A model generated the notes under the pieces. The model made no database searches. It saw nothing but the letters and a program-made list of their open reading frames with translations, and had not been told where the DNA came from. A stretch of 19,580 bases of DNA. Source: an uncultured Verrucomicrobiota bacterium (GTDB lineage: Bacteria; Verrucomicrobiota; Kiritimatiellia; RFP12; UBA1067). Position numbers and translations under genes: made by a program. The stretch is taken from contig CALZAJ010000009.1 in assembly GCA_945613785.1 (NCBI GenBank), positions 1 through 19,580 on the forward strand, written 5' to 3'. Positions 1-7,146 of this stretch are shown here, one piece after another. How positions within the stretch are numbered: position 1 is the stretch's first letter; each line of letters begins with the position of its first letter.

Positions 1-50
1 GACGCTAGGCCTCGGGAAACGTCCGAAATCGCCTTAAGTTAGCGGCATTC

Positions 51-100
51 GGGTCTGTCCCCTCGCGGTTGAAATGGTGGGGTCTGTCCCCTCGCGGTTG
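51..100. repeat. 21-bp direct repeat pair with hairpin-like core
   Basis: Two identical 21-bp copies lie at 51-71 and 80-100, 29 bp apart. Each contains GGGTCTGTCCCC, in which the G and C runs can pair around a TCTGT loop, followed by TCGCGGTTG. The pair ends 14 bp before the hemC -10 box. It resembles REP-type intergenic elements, but only two copies are visible, so the class is inference. Confidence 0.7.
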
Positions 101-111
101 TCACGAGGATT

Positions 112-120
112 TGATATAAT
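112..120 (+). promoter_or_regulatory. Extended -10 promoter of the hemC-cobA-hemD operon
   Basis: TGATATAAT is a consensus extended -10 (TGn plus TATAAT at 115-120). No good -35 lies 16-18 bp upstream; that position falls in the downstream copy of the 21-bp repeat. Transcription would begin near 127, leaving a leader of about 100 nt to the preferred GTG start at 226. Confidence 0.6.
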
Positions 121-225
121 GCCGATACCATTTCCGCCGATGTGATGGACGGTCATGGCATTGTGACCGAGAATTCCTATAACGACGAGGGACATGTGAC
201 GCGGATCGTCCGGGAGGACGAGCCC

Positions 226-1044
226 GTGACTTATCGTATTGGAACGCGCGGGTCGAAGTTGGCGATGGTTCAGGCGACGCTCGTGAGAGATCGCCTGGCG
301 GCGGCCTGTCCGATGGACCACTTTGAGCTCGTGACGATCGCCACCAAGGGTGATCGCATCACTGACCGCCCCCTCGCCGACCTCGGCGGAGGGGCCTTCG
401 TCCGTGAGATCGAGCGGGCTTTGCTCGCCCGAGAGATCGACCTCGCCGTCCATTCGATGAAAGACCTCCCCGCTGAACAGCCCGAAGGACTCTGTCTGGC
501 TAAGGCCTGGACGCGCGAGGATCCGCGAGACGTGCTGGTCCTGAGGAATCGCGAAGTCCGTTCGGTCGGAGATCCGTTGGAATTGCTGCCGATCGGCGCG
601 ACGGTCGCGACGGGTAGCGTCCGTCGTTCGACTTTTCTGCGCTTACGCCGTCCGGACCTCAACATCGTCGACATCCGTGGCAATGTCGATACCCGTCTGC
701 GCAAGCTCTTCGAACCTCGTGTGGACGAACCGCCGCTGGAGGCCATCGTCTTGGCTGCAGCCGGACTCAAGCGCCTGGGACGTGCTGAGGTCATCAGCGG
801 CTATCTCGATCCGGGGTGGATGATTCCCGCGCCCAACCAAGGCCAGCTCGCCATCGAGCTTCGCGTCGGTGATGACAGTCTCAAGGCCAAGATCGATGCG
901 CTTGGCGACGAGGCAGCGGAGACGGTCGCCCGCGCCGAACGTGATTTCCTGAAGTCCACTGGCGCGACCTGCCACGAAGCCGTCGCCGCCTACGCCCGTT
1001 TTGAAGACGGCGAACTCAAGATGGAGTCTTACTATGAAGGGTGA
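226..1044 (+). CDS. hemC: Hydroxymethylbilane synthase (porphobilinogen deaminase), short C-terminus
   Basis: Cytosolic enzyme that joins four porphobilinogen molecules into hydroxymethylbilane, the linear precursor of all tetrapyrroles. The N-terminus TYRIGTRGSKLAMVQ, the HSMKDLP motif, the RRSTFLRLRRPDLNIVDIRG region, the APNQGQLAIE segment and the dipyrromethane-cofactor cysteine in GATCHEAVAAYA are all family hallmarks. I chose the GTG at 226 because GGGAGG (212-217) sits 8 nt upstream and the protein then starts where the family does. An in-frame GTG/ATG at 142/145 would add 28 unrelated residues without a Shine-Dalgarno. At 272 residues it is short: only 23 residues follow the cofactor cysteine, against about 70 in E. 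coli HemC, so much of domain III is missing. The stop overlaps the cobA start by 11 nt, implying coupled translation. Confidence 0.93.
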   Translation: MTYRIGTRGSKLAMVQATLVRDRLAAACPMDHFELVTIATKGDRITDRPLADLGGGAFVREIERALLAREIDLAVHSMKDLPAEQPEGLCLAKAWTREDPRDVLVLRNREVRSVGDPLELLPIGATVATGSVRRSTFLRLRRPDLNIVDIRGNVDTRLRKLFEPRVDEPPLEAIVLAAAGLKRLGRAEVISGYLDPGWMIPAPNQGQLAIELRVGDDSLKAKIDALGDEAAETVARAERDFLKSTGATCHEAVAAYARFEDGELKMESYYEG

Positions 1045-1822
1045 CCCCATTCTGACCGCCCATCAAACGATCGGACAAATCGATCGATCGAACAACGCGC
1101 GGGTCCTCCTCGTCGGTGCGGGACCCGGTGACCCTGAACTCATCACTTTGAAGGGTCTCGCGGCCATTCGTGCGGCGGACTGCATCGTCTACGATCGGCT
1201 TGTTTCGCCAGCGCTCCTGAAGTCCGCAAAGCCCGGCTGCGAACTCATCTTCGTCGGCAAGGAGAACCACCACCACACCCTGCCGCAGGACGAGATCAAC
1301 GCGTTGCTCGCCCGCAAGGCCGGAGAACACACTCTCGTCGTCCGCCTGAAAGGCGGTGATCCTTTCGTGTTCGGCCGCGGTCTGGAGGAGTTTCTGTATC
1401 TTCACGAACGAAACATCTCCTGTGCCGTCATTCCCGGCGTGACATCGGCCATCGCAGGGCCTGCTGCGGCCGGCATTCCCGTCACGCACCGCGGTGTCTC
1501 CCGCGCCTTTCATGTCTATACCGCGCATGACCGCAATGACGCGTTGGCCGATCTCGACTTCGGCTCGATGCGGGACGATGCGGCGACCTATGTCTTTCTG
1601 ATGGGGCTCTCCCTGCTGCCTGAAATCGTCGCACGTCTGCTGGCTGCTGGCAAGGCGCCGACGACACCTGTCGCTGTCGTCTCGCAGGCGACCTTGCCCG
1701 ACCAGCGGTGTGTCCGCGGCACGTTGGCGGACATTGCGGGGGCGGTCGCCGAAGCCGGTCTGGTCGCACCTGCTGTCATTGTCGTCGGTGCGGTCGCGGA
1801 CGCGGGATCCGCTCCACGTTGA
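1034..1822 (+). CDS. cobA: Uroporphyrinogen-III C-methyltransferase (SUMT)
   Basis: Uses two S-adenosylmethionine to methylate uroporphyrinogen III at C2 and C7, giving precorrin-2, the branch point to siroheme and cobalamin. The SUMT signature runs through the 262-residue protein: VLLVGAGPGDPELITLKG near the N-terminus, VVRLKGGDPFVFGRG in the middle, then the VIPGVTSAIAGPAAAGIPVTHRG block. This is the single-domain form, without the CysG dehydrogenase/chelatase half. The ATG at 1034 has GGAG 7 nt upstream (1023-1026) and lies within the end of hemC. It leaves about 22 residues before the usual SUMT start. hemD follows after 11 nt. The gene sits in the same neighbourhood as a cobalamin-dependent methionine synthase, which fits a role in B12 supply. 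Confidence 0.93.
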   Translation: MKGDPILTAHQTIGQIDRSNNARVLLVGAGPGDPELITLKGLAAIRAADCIVYDRLVSPALLKSAKPGCELIFVGKENHHHTLPQDEINALLARKAGEHTLVVRLKGGDPFVFGRGLEEFLYLHERNISCAVIPGVTSAIAGPAAAGIPVTHRGVSRAFHVYTAHDRNDALADLDFGSMRDDAATYVFLMGLSLLPEIVARLLAAGKAPTTPVAVVSQATLPDQRCVRGTLADIAGAVAEAGLVAPAVIVVGAVADAGSAPR

Positions 1823-1833
1823 ACTGAGACATC

Positions 1834-2424
1834 ATGCGCTGCCTCCTTCCCATCGTCGGCCCCGTCTCCCGTCTCTCGGAGTTGCTCCGGGCGCGCGGGG
1901 CGGACGTGGTGGAGGTTCAGGTTGGTGAAATCGTGCCGGTGCCGACGGAGATTCCCGTCGGAACGGAGTGGGTGACGGTTGTCAGTCAGAACTCGGTTCC
2001 CGAACTCGTTCGGACCCTCAATGCTCGCAACTGTGGCTGTGTCAGGCCGAAAATTGCCGCGGTCGGAGGCAAGACGGCGACGGCGCTGCGGTCGGTCGGC
2101 CTTACCGTCGACTTCCTTCCGTCCGTCGCGACCGCCGAGGCGCTTCGTGCAGAGCTTCATCGCCGCGAACCGTCCGCCCGCATCTTCGATTTCAAGGGCT
2201 ATGAGAACCGACCGGTACCGTTGGTCGGGACGATTGACCTGGCGGACTTCACGGATGTCTATTTCACCTGCGCCTCGTCCGTCGACCGTCTCCTGCAAAA
2301 CGCGCGAGGCGCGACGCGCTGTCACGCCATCGGACCCTCTACGTCCGCCGCGCTCCGACGGCGGGGAATCGCCGCGGTGCTGGAGGCGTCTGAACCGACC
2401 CTTGAGGCACTGGCCGACACTTGA
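1834..2424 (+). CDS. hemD: Uroporphyrinogen-III synthase
   Basis: Cyclises hydroxymethylbilane with inversion of ring D to uroporphyrinogen III, the substrate of the cobA product just upstream. HemD sequences are poorly conserved. Support comes from the operon position after hemC and cobA, the two-lobe layout, and the C-terminal pattern FTCASSVDRLL, then HAIGPSTSAALRRRGI, then EASEPTLEALAD, which is the typical closing part of the family. At 196 residues it is shorter than the usual 240-260, so the N-terminal lobe may be trimmed. The ATG at 1834 has no strong Shine-Dalgarno and is probably translated by coupling to cobA. The stop codon overlaps the -35 box of the following promoter. Confidence 0.85.
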   Translation: MRCLLPIVGPVSRLSELLRARGADVVEVQVGEIVPVPTEIPVGTEWVTVVSQNSVPELVRTLNARNCGCVRPKIAAVGGKTATALRSVGLTVDFLPSVATAEALRAELHRREPSARIFDFKGYENRPVPLVGTIDLADFTDVYFTCASSVDRLLQNARGATRCHAIGPSTSAALRRRGIAAVLEASEPTLEALADT

Positions 2425-2449
2425 ATGTTGGAAGAGAAGAAAGTAGAAT
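2421..2449 (+). promoter_or_regulatory. Sigma-70-type promoter of the decarboxylase gene
   Basis: TTGAAT (2421-2426), exactly 17 bp, then TAGAAT (2444-2449). The -35 box overlaps the hemD stop codon (2422-2424). Only 9 nt separate the -10 box from the ATG at 2459 and there is no Shine-Dalgarno, so the transcript would be leaderless or nearly so. Confidence 0.6.
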
Positions 2450-2458
2450 ATTCGCCTT

Positions 2459-4600
2459 ATGAGATCTCTCACGGTTCTGTGGTTGCATAAACCGGACGTT
2501 GATGACGCCGCGGTGATGCCGGTTGTCGAACACGGACTGTCCGACGCCTTTCGTGATTTCTGTCACGACGCCTTCAACGTCCGCATGCCGTTGGAGTATC
2601 CGCCGCTGAAGCTGGTCACTGTCACGACGCTTGAGGAGCTGCCGCACGCGCTCTTCATCGACGGCGATTGTCGCAAGGGTCTCACCGAGGGCGGCGATGA
2701 CACGTGTCTTTTCCTGGTCGACGACTGCATCTTCTCTGACCGTCTCGGCGGACTCCCGCTAAAGGACTGGCTGAAGGCCTACATTCCGGCGATTCCACGT
2801 GTCGTCGTCACCTATCCCGGCCATGCGGCGGTGATCGTGCCGCAGCGCCGCTGGGCCAAGAAGGCGATTGAGGTCTTCACGTCGCCCGCTCTTTATCATG
2901 ATCGTCTTGTCCATCTGTTCAAGGCTTTCTGGCTGCCGCGGTTCTGGAGCGCGCTCAAGCAGTATGTCCAGGTCAAGGCCGGCACCAACTGGCACACGCC
3001 CGGTCACAACGGCGGCAACGCGTTTGCGGCGTCCCCGTTCCTGCGCGGCCTGCACGAGGCATTCGGCTCGATGATCTTCCGCAGCGACCTTTCGGTTTCA
3101 GTCGAGTCGCTTGGCGACCTCTCGAGTCCGGAGATCCAGACGCCGCTTTCGGAAGCCCAGCGCATGTCTTCCGAAATCTTCGGCAGCGCCTTGAGTCGCT
3201 ACGTGACGAACGGTACGTCGACGTCCAACAAGGCGATGCTGATGACGCTCCTGAAGCCGGGCGAGGTGGTGTTGGTGGACCGCAACTGTCACAAGTCCGT
3301 CCATCACGCGATCGTGACCTCCGGCGCCATTCCGCACTATCTGCCGTCCCGCTGGAACGCGCGACTGGGTGTCTGGGGGCCGGTTTCGCTTTGGGAGATT
3401 GCGCGCGAACTGGAGGCCAATGCCGCGCGCAAGCCGCGACTGGTGATCCTGACGACGTGCACCTACGAGGGCGTCCTTTACCCCGTCTGGGAAGTCGCGC
3501 GGCTCTGTGAACAGGCCGGCGTCCTCTTCTACGCGGACGAGGCGTGGGCGGGTTACATGAACTTCCATCCGTTCTATTCGCGCGGGGATGAGGCGACGGG
3601 GCGGACGATGCGCTACAATGCCGTCAACGAGACGAGCGGTGCACATTTTGCCGTGCAGTCCACCCACAAGACGATGGCCGCGTTTTCGCAGGCGTCGATG
3701 ATCCACGTGTCGATGCGCTTCAAGGCGTTGCTCGAAGAGGATGCCTCGCCGCAGTTCCGCTGGCTGCGTCGGCGCTTTGCGATGAACGGACGCGGCTCGT
3801 TTGAGAAGTTCACCCACGACTTGCATGAGTTCCTCCGCTACTGGCATTCGACCTCGCCGCATTATCCGTTCCTCGCGACATTGGACGTCGCCGGCGTGCA
3901 GATGCGTCTCGAGGGCATGAAGCTGATCGATGAACGACTCAAGTGGACGGCGGAGTTCCGCGCGCGTGTCGCCGCGGAATGCGGATTGCCCGAAAGCTCC
4001 TGCTTTGCTGGGCTGAAGGATATCGCAGGGGGCGAAAGCGACTGGTCCGCGGCGGGCTACTTCAAGGATCCGCTCAAGATCGTCCTGATGCTGAAATCGC
4101 CGGCGTCGTGCGCGGCTTTCAAGAAGTCGCTGCTCAAGTCCCATATCCAGTGGGAGAAGTCGACTGCGGTCACGGTACTCTTCCTGGTGACGGTCGGCAC
4201 GGTCGAGGAGCACTTCGAGGATCTCTTCCGCGTCTGTCGCCTGAATCGCGATCTGATCGGCCGTCCTGAAGCGTCCGAAACCGATCTCTCGGTCTCCCAA
4301 GCCGTGGCGGGGCAACCCGTCGTGCTGCCGCATGACGCCGCCCTGTGTGACGGCGAGCTGGTGACGCTGGAGGCGGCGGTCGGACGCATCGCTTCGCAGT
4401 TCCTCGTGCCGTACCCGCCGGGCATCCCGGTGTTCGTCCCTGGTCTGCGCGTCACGGAGTCGATGGTCGAGCTGATTCGCAAGGTCATCGCGGAAGAAGG
4501 CGTCGGGTCCGTCCATGGTCTCTTCTGCCGCGGCGGACACGCTCCATACTATGTCGAGGTGCTGAACAAGGACGAGGAGAAGCGTCTCGAGAAGGACTGA
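2459..4600 (+). CDS. PLP-dependent Orn/Lys/Arg decarboxylase family protein
   Basis: Fold-type I amino-acid decarboxylase that would convert ornithine, lysine or arginine to a polyamine or diamine. At 713 residues it matches the large E. coli-type enzymes (LdcI/AdiA, 715-755). Residues about 1-135 are the N-terminal wing domain. The PLP domain starts at NWHTPGHNGG, contains YVTNGTSTSNKAM and NCHKSVHHA, and carries the PLP-binding lysine (about K404) in QSTHKTMAAFSQASMIHV. WHSTSPHYPFLATLDVAG and the C-terminal PPGIPVFVPG are also family motifs. The sequence does not let me choose between substrates. It has its own promoter and no Shine-Dalgarno. hydF begins 18 nt downstream, so read-through is likely. 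No antiporter gene is adjacent, so an acid-resistance pair is not shown and a biosynthetic role is equally possible. Confidence 0.9.
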   Translation: MRSLTVLWLHKPDVDDAAVMPVVEHGLSDAFRDFCHDAFNVRMPLEYPPLKLVTVTTLEELPHALFIDGDCRKGLTEGGDDTCLFLVDDCIFSDRLGGLPLKDWLKAYIPAIPRVVVTYPGHAAVIVPQRRWAKKAIEVFTSPALYHDRLVHLFKAFWLPRFWSALKQYVQVKAGTNWHTPGHNGGNAFAASPFLRGLHEAFGSMIFRSDLSVSVESLGDLSSPEIQTPLSEAQRMSSEIFGSALSRYVTNGTSTSNKAMLMTLLKPGEVVLVDRNCHKSVHHAIVTSGAIPHYLPSRWNARLGVWGPVSLWEIARELEANAARKPRLVILTTCTYEGVLYPVWEVARLCEQAGVLFYADEAWAGYMNFHPFYSRGDEATGRTMRYNAVNETSGAHFAVQSTHKTMAAFSQASMIHVSMRFKALLEEDASPQFRWLRRRFAMNGRGSFEKFTHDLHEFLRYWHSTSPHYPFLATLDVAGVQMRLEGMKLIDERLKWTAEFRARVAAECGLPESSCFAGLKDIAGGESDWSAAGYFKDPLKIVLMLKSPASCAAFKKSLLKSHIQWEKSTAVTVLFLVTVGTVEEHFEDLFRVCRLNRDLIGRPEASETDLSVSQAVAGQPVVLPHDAALCDGELVTLEAAVGRIASQFLVPYPPGIPVFVPGLRVTESMVELIRKVIAEEGVGSVHGLFCRGGHAPYYVEVLNKDEEKRLEKD

Positions 4601-4618
4601 TTTCCACGAGAGGATCTG

Positions 4619-5809
4619 ATGATGGCAGGAATGAATGAGACGCCGAAAGGGGACCGGACGCAGATCGCGTTCTTCGGCTTGCGCAATGCGGGAAAGTCCA
4701 CGCTCTTCAATGCGTTCACCGGCCAGGAGCTGGCGATCGTCAATGCGAAGCCTGGTACGACGACAGATCCCGTTTCGAAGGCGATGGAGATCCTGCCGCT
4801 CGGTCCGTGCCTGCTGACGGACACCGCTGGGCTCGACGACGAGGGTGAGCTTGGCGCGCAGCGTGTGAAGAAGACGCTGGCTGTCCTAGCGACGACGGAT
4901 GTGGCGATTTGGGTCGAGGGAAAGGAGAACGGAGAGACGAAAAGCGAAGAGGCGAGGATCAAGGAGCGCTTCCTCGCCGAATGCGCGGAGCGGAAGGTGG
5001 CCGTGTTGGAATACCGCCGGAGCGAGTCCGTCGAATCGCTCAAGGCGCGCATTGCCGCGATCCGGCTTGAAGACCAGCCGCGTCCGCTCGTCGCCGACTT
5101 GGTTTCGACCGGCGATTTCGTCATCTGTGTCTGTCCGATCGACTCGGCCGCGCCGAAGGGACGTCTGATCCTCCCGCAGCAACAGGTCGTCCGTGAGATC
5201 CTCGATGCCGGCGGCACGGCCGTGGTCTGTCGTGAAACCGAACTTGCCCGAACGCTTTCCAGCTTCGGGCTCAACCGCCCCGACCCTCTGCCACCCCAAA
5301 CGCCCCAGATTCTCCCCCGCTTCGTCATTACCGATTCCCAGGCCTTCGGCGTCGTTTCGAAGATCGTTCCTCCGGAGATTCCGTTGACGTCCTTCTCGAT
5401 CGTGTTCGCACGCGCGAAGGGCGACCTGGGCGTGTTCTGTACGGGGGTCGGGGCCTTGGCGAACCTGAAAGACGGAGACCGCGTGCTCATTTCCGAGGGG
5501 TGCACGCATCGGCGTCAGTGCGGGGATATCGGGACGGTGAAGCTGCCGAAATGGCTGGCGGATTTCGCGAAGGCGAAGTTGACTTTCGACTGGACGAGTG
5601 GTGGTGCGTTTCCGGATGACCTTTCGCCGTATGCGGCGGTTGTCCATTGCGGTGGTTGCATGTTGACGCGGCGGACGATTCAGGATCGCATCCGTCGCTG
5701 TGTCGCGGCGGGTGTGCCGATCGTCAATTACGGAATTGCCATTGCGGCGTGTCATGGCATTGTCGCGACGCCTGAGACCTGCATGGTGAAGAGAGGAAGG
5801 ACGGCATGA
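4619..5809 (+). CDS. hydF: [FeFe]-hydrogenase H-cluster maturation protein HydF, G4 motif not recognisable
   Basis: HydF is the GTPase scaffold that assembles the 2Fe subcluster and delivers it to apo-[FeFe]-hydrogenase. The P-loop GLRNAGKST (20-28), the GTTTDPV switch and DTAG (68-71) are present. PLVADLV followed by PIDSAAPKGRLILPQ is the HydF dimerisation region. The iron-sulfur site is intact: C295-x-H297, then H343-C344-x-x-C347, with 45 residues between the histidines. The expected NKxD motif is absent: the equivalent segment at 127-135 reads VAVLEYRRS. Starts are possible at 4619, 4622 or 4631; GAGAGGA lies just upstream and homologues usually begin near MNETPKG, so 4631 may be the true one. 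The stop overlaps the next start (ATGA at 5806). No hydE, hydG or hydrogenase gene is in the window. Confidence 0.92.
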   Translation: MMAGMNETPKGDRTQIAFFGLRNAGKSTLFNAFTGQELAIVNAKPGTTTDPVSKAMEILPLGPCLLTDTAGLDDEGELGAQRVKKTLAVLATTDVAIWVEGKENGETKSEEARIKERFLAECAERKVAVLEYRRSESVESLKARIAAIRLEDQPRPLVADLVSTGDFVICVCPIDSAAPKGRLILPQQQVVREILDAGGTAVVCRETELARTLSSFGLNRPDPLPPQTPQILPRFVITDSQAFGVVSKIVPPEIPLTSFSIVFARAKGDLGVFCTGVGALANLKDGDRVLISEGCTHRRQCGDIGTVKLPKWLADFAKAKLTFDWTSGGAFPDDLSPYAAVVHCGGCMLTRRTIQDRIRRCVAAGVPIVNYGIAIAACHGIVATPETCMVKRGRTA

Positions 5810-7137
5810 GCATCAAAGGCGCGATTTTCGATCAGGACGGACTTCTCATCGACACGGAGATCATCTACGGCAAATGCTGGAAGCAGGCGGGTGTGGAGTT
5901 CGGCATCGTCGTCACCGACGAGTATCACGGATCCCTCTGCGGGCGGGGGCTCAAGGAGGTCATCCAGCGGGCGCATGAAACGTTTCCGCAAATCGATCCC
6001 GAGGCCTTTGTCCGGCGCGCGTTGTCCCTCTCGGCGAAGATGCAGCTCGCCTGTACGCCTGACGTCAAACCGGGCGCGCGTGAAATCCTGCAGTATTGCA
6101 AGGCGCACGGCATCCGCACCTCGGTCGCGTCGAGTTCGACGCTCCAGTGCGTCACGCACAATCTGACGGTGACGGGGCTCATTGAGTATTTCGACGCAAT
6201 CACCACGGGCGAAGAGGTGACGAACGGCAAGCCCGCACCCGATATCTTTCTCAAGGCCGCTGAAAAGCTCGGCGTCGATCCGAAGGACTGTGTCGTCTTC
6301 GAGGATGCCCCGAGCGGCATCCAGGCGGCGCATGCCGCGGGATCTCTCGCGGTCATGGTTCCCGATCGCGTCCAACCCGATGCCGCCACGCGTTCCCGCT
6401 GCCGTGTCTTCCCGACCTTGACCGAGGCCCTGACTGTCCTGTCCGAAGGGGACACCGCATCCACTATGACCGTTGATCGAGCCGAAGTCCTGAGATACAT
6501 GCGCATGGGTCACGTCCAGCCGGACGCGATTCTTGAGACGCGTTTGTCTGCAGTCGAGCGGGAGGTGCTGTCCGTCATTCGTCCGACCGCCTACTGGCAG
6601 CTGGTCCCGGTCGAGGGGTCGTATCCGTCGTACCGTGTCGGGAGTCTTGAGCTGACGAGCGAGAGGCTGTGGAAGACGATTGCGGGCTGTCGGCATGCGT
6701 TTCTCTTCTGTGCGACGCTCGGGGCGGGCGTGGATGCGTTGCTGCGTCGGTGCGGACACCGCAGTGCCGCTGATCTCGTGATGGTTCAGGCCGTCTCGAC
6801 GGCGCTCATTGAGACGTTCTGTGACGAATGTCAGGAGAAGATGCTGCAGGAGCCTGCGGTTTGCGGGGAGTCGCTCAGGATGCGCTTCTCGCCAGGTTAC
6901 GGTGACCTGTCGTTGGAGGTTCAGAAACCGCTCCTGACGGCGCTCGACTCGTCGCGGCGGGCCGGTATCACGCTTCTTGACTCGTTGCTGATGGTCCCGT
7001 CTAAGAGCGTATCGGCCATCATCGGCGTGGGGCCGGCGGACGGGCAGACGGCAAGGCACGACTGCCGTCACTGCGCCAAGACGGACTTTGCATTCAGGGC
7101 AACCCCGCCGACTTCGGCGGGTCACGACGGAGCTTGA
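5806..7137 (+). CDS. HAD-family phosphatase fused to MetH reactivation (SAM-binding) domain
   Basis: Two domains in one 443-residue chain. Residues 1-210 are a beta-phosphoglucomutase-like HAD hydrolase: FDQDG (D9 and D11), SVASSST as motif II, the lysine in NGKPAPDIF, and EDAPSGIQAA. Residues about 221-431 are the activation domain normally found at the C-terminus of cobalamin-dependent methionine synthase: EREVLSVIRP, FLFCATLGAGVD, the SAM-binding RFSPGYG (360-366), SLLMVPSKSVSAIIGV and a terminal CRHCAKTDFAFR with C420 and C423. The adjacent MetH lacks this domain, so the protein plausibly re-methylates oxidised cobalamin on MetH in trans, with electrons from an unseen partner. The HAD substrate is unknown. 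It overlaps hydF by 4 nt, and metH starts 9 nt downstream. An internal ATG at 6466 could give the second domain alone, but its GAAGGGG is 14 nt away. Confidence 0.88.
   Translation: MSIKGAIFDQDGLLIDTEIIYGKCWKQAGVEFGIVVTDEYHGSLCGRGLKEVIQRAHETFPQIDPEAFVRRALSLSAKMQLACTPDVKPGAREILQYCKAHGIRTSVASSSTLQCVTHNLTVTGLIEYFDAITTGEEVTNGKPAPDIFLKAAEKLGVDPKDCVVFEDAPSGIQAAHAAGSLAVMVPDRVQPDAATRSRCRVFPTLTEALTVLSEGDTASTMTVDRAEVLRYMRMGHVQPDAILETRLSAVEREVLSVIRPTAYWQLVPVEGSYPSYRVGSLELTSERLWKTIAGCRHAFLFCATLGAGVDALLRRCGHRSAADLVMVQAVSTALIETFCDECQEKMLQEPAVCGESLRMRFSPGYGDLSLEVQKPLLTALDSSRRAGITLLDSLLMVPSKSVSAIIGVGPADGQTARHDCRHCAKTDFAFRATPPTSAGHDGA
7104..7121 (+). other. Perfect 7-bp hairpin near the end of the HAD-MetH activation fusion gene
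   Basis: CCCGCCG (7104-7110), loop ACTT, CGGCGGG (7115-7121). It lies in the last codons, after the conserved CxxC end of the domain and 25 bp before the metH start. There is no T-run, so it is not a standard terminator; it might stabilise or tune the mRNA at the junction. Confidence 0.45.
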
Positions 7138-7146
7138 GGATTATCC

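Noticed and set aside
51..100. CRISPR array
   Set aside because: Only two 21-bp copies with an 8-bp gap; no spacer-sized intervals and no cas genes.
142..225. Upstream in-frame GTG/ATG start for hemC, adding 28 residues
   Set aside because: No Shine-Dalgarno and no resemblance to HemC N-termini; the GTG at 226 has GGGAGG at 8 nt and begins where the family begins. It cannot be fully excluded because it lies only 15 nt after the expected transcription start.
121..225. Riboswitch (for example cobalamin) in the hemC leader
   Set aside because: The leader is only about 100 nt and I see no B12-box or other conserved riboswitch core.
1030..1110. Frameshift that would fuse hemC to its missing C-terminus
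   Set aside because: Neither alternative frame encodes a recognisable HemC domain III tail; the overlapping frame leads straight into CobA.
3098..4540. Minus-strand open frame of 480 codons opposite the decarboxylase
   Set aside because: Shadow of a well-supported gene; Arg-rich, no recognisable domain, no ribosome site.
7104..7121. Intrinsic terminator before metH
   Set aside because: The stem is good but there is no T-run and it lies inside coding sequence, with metH only 25 bp on and well coupled.
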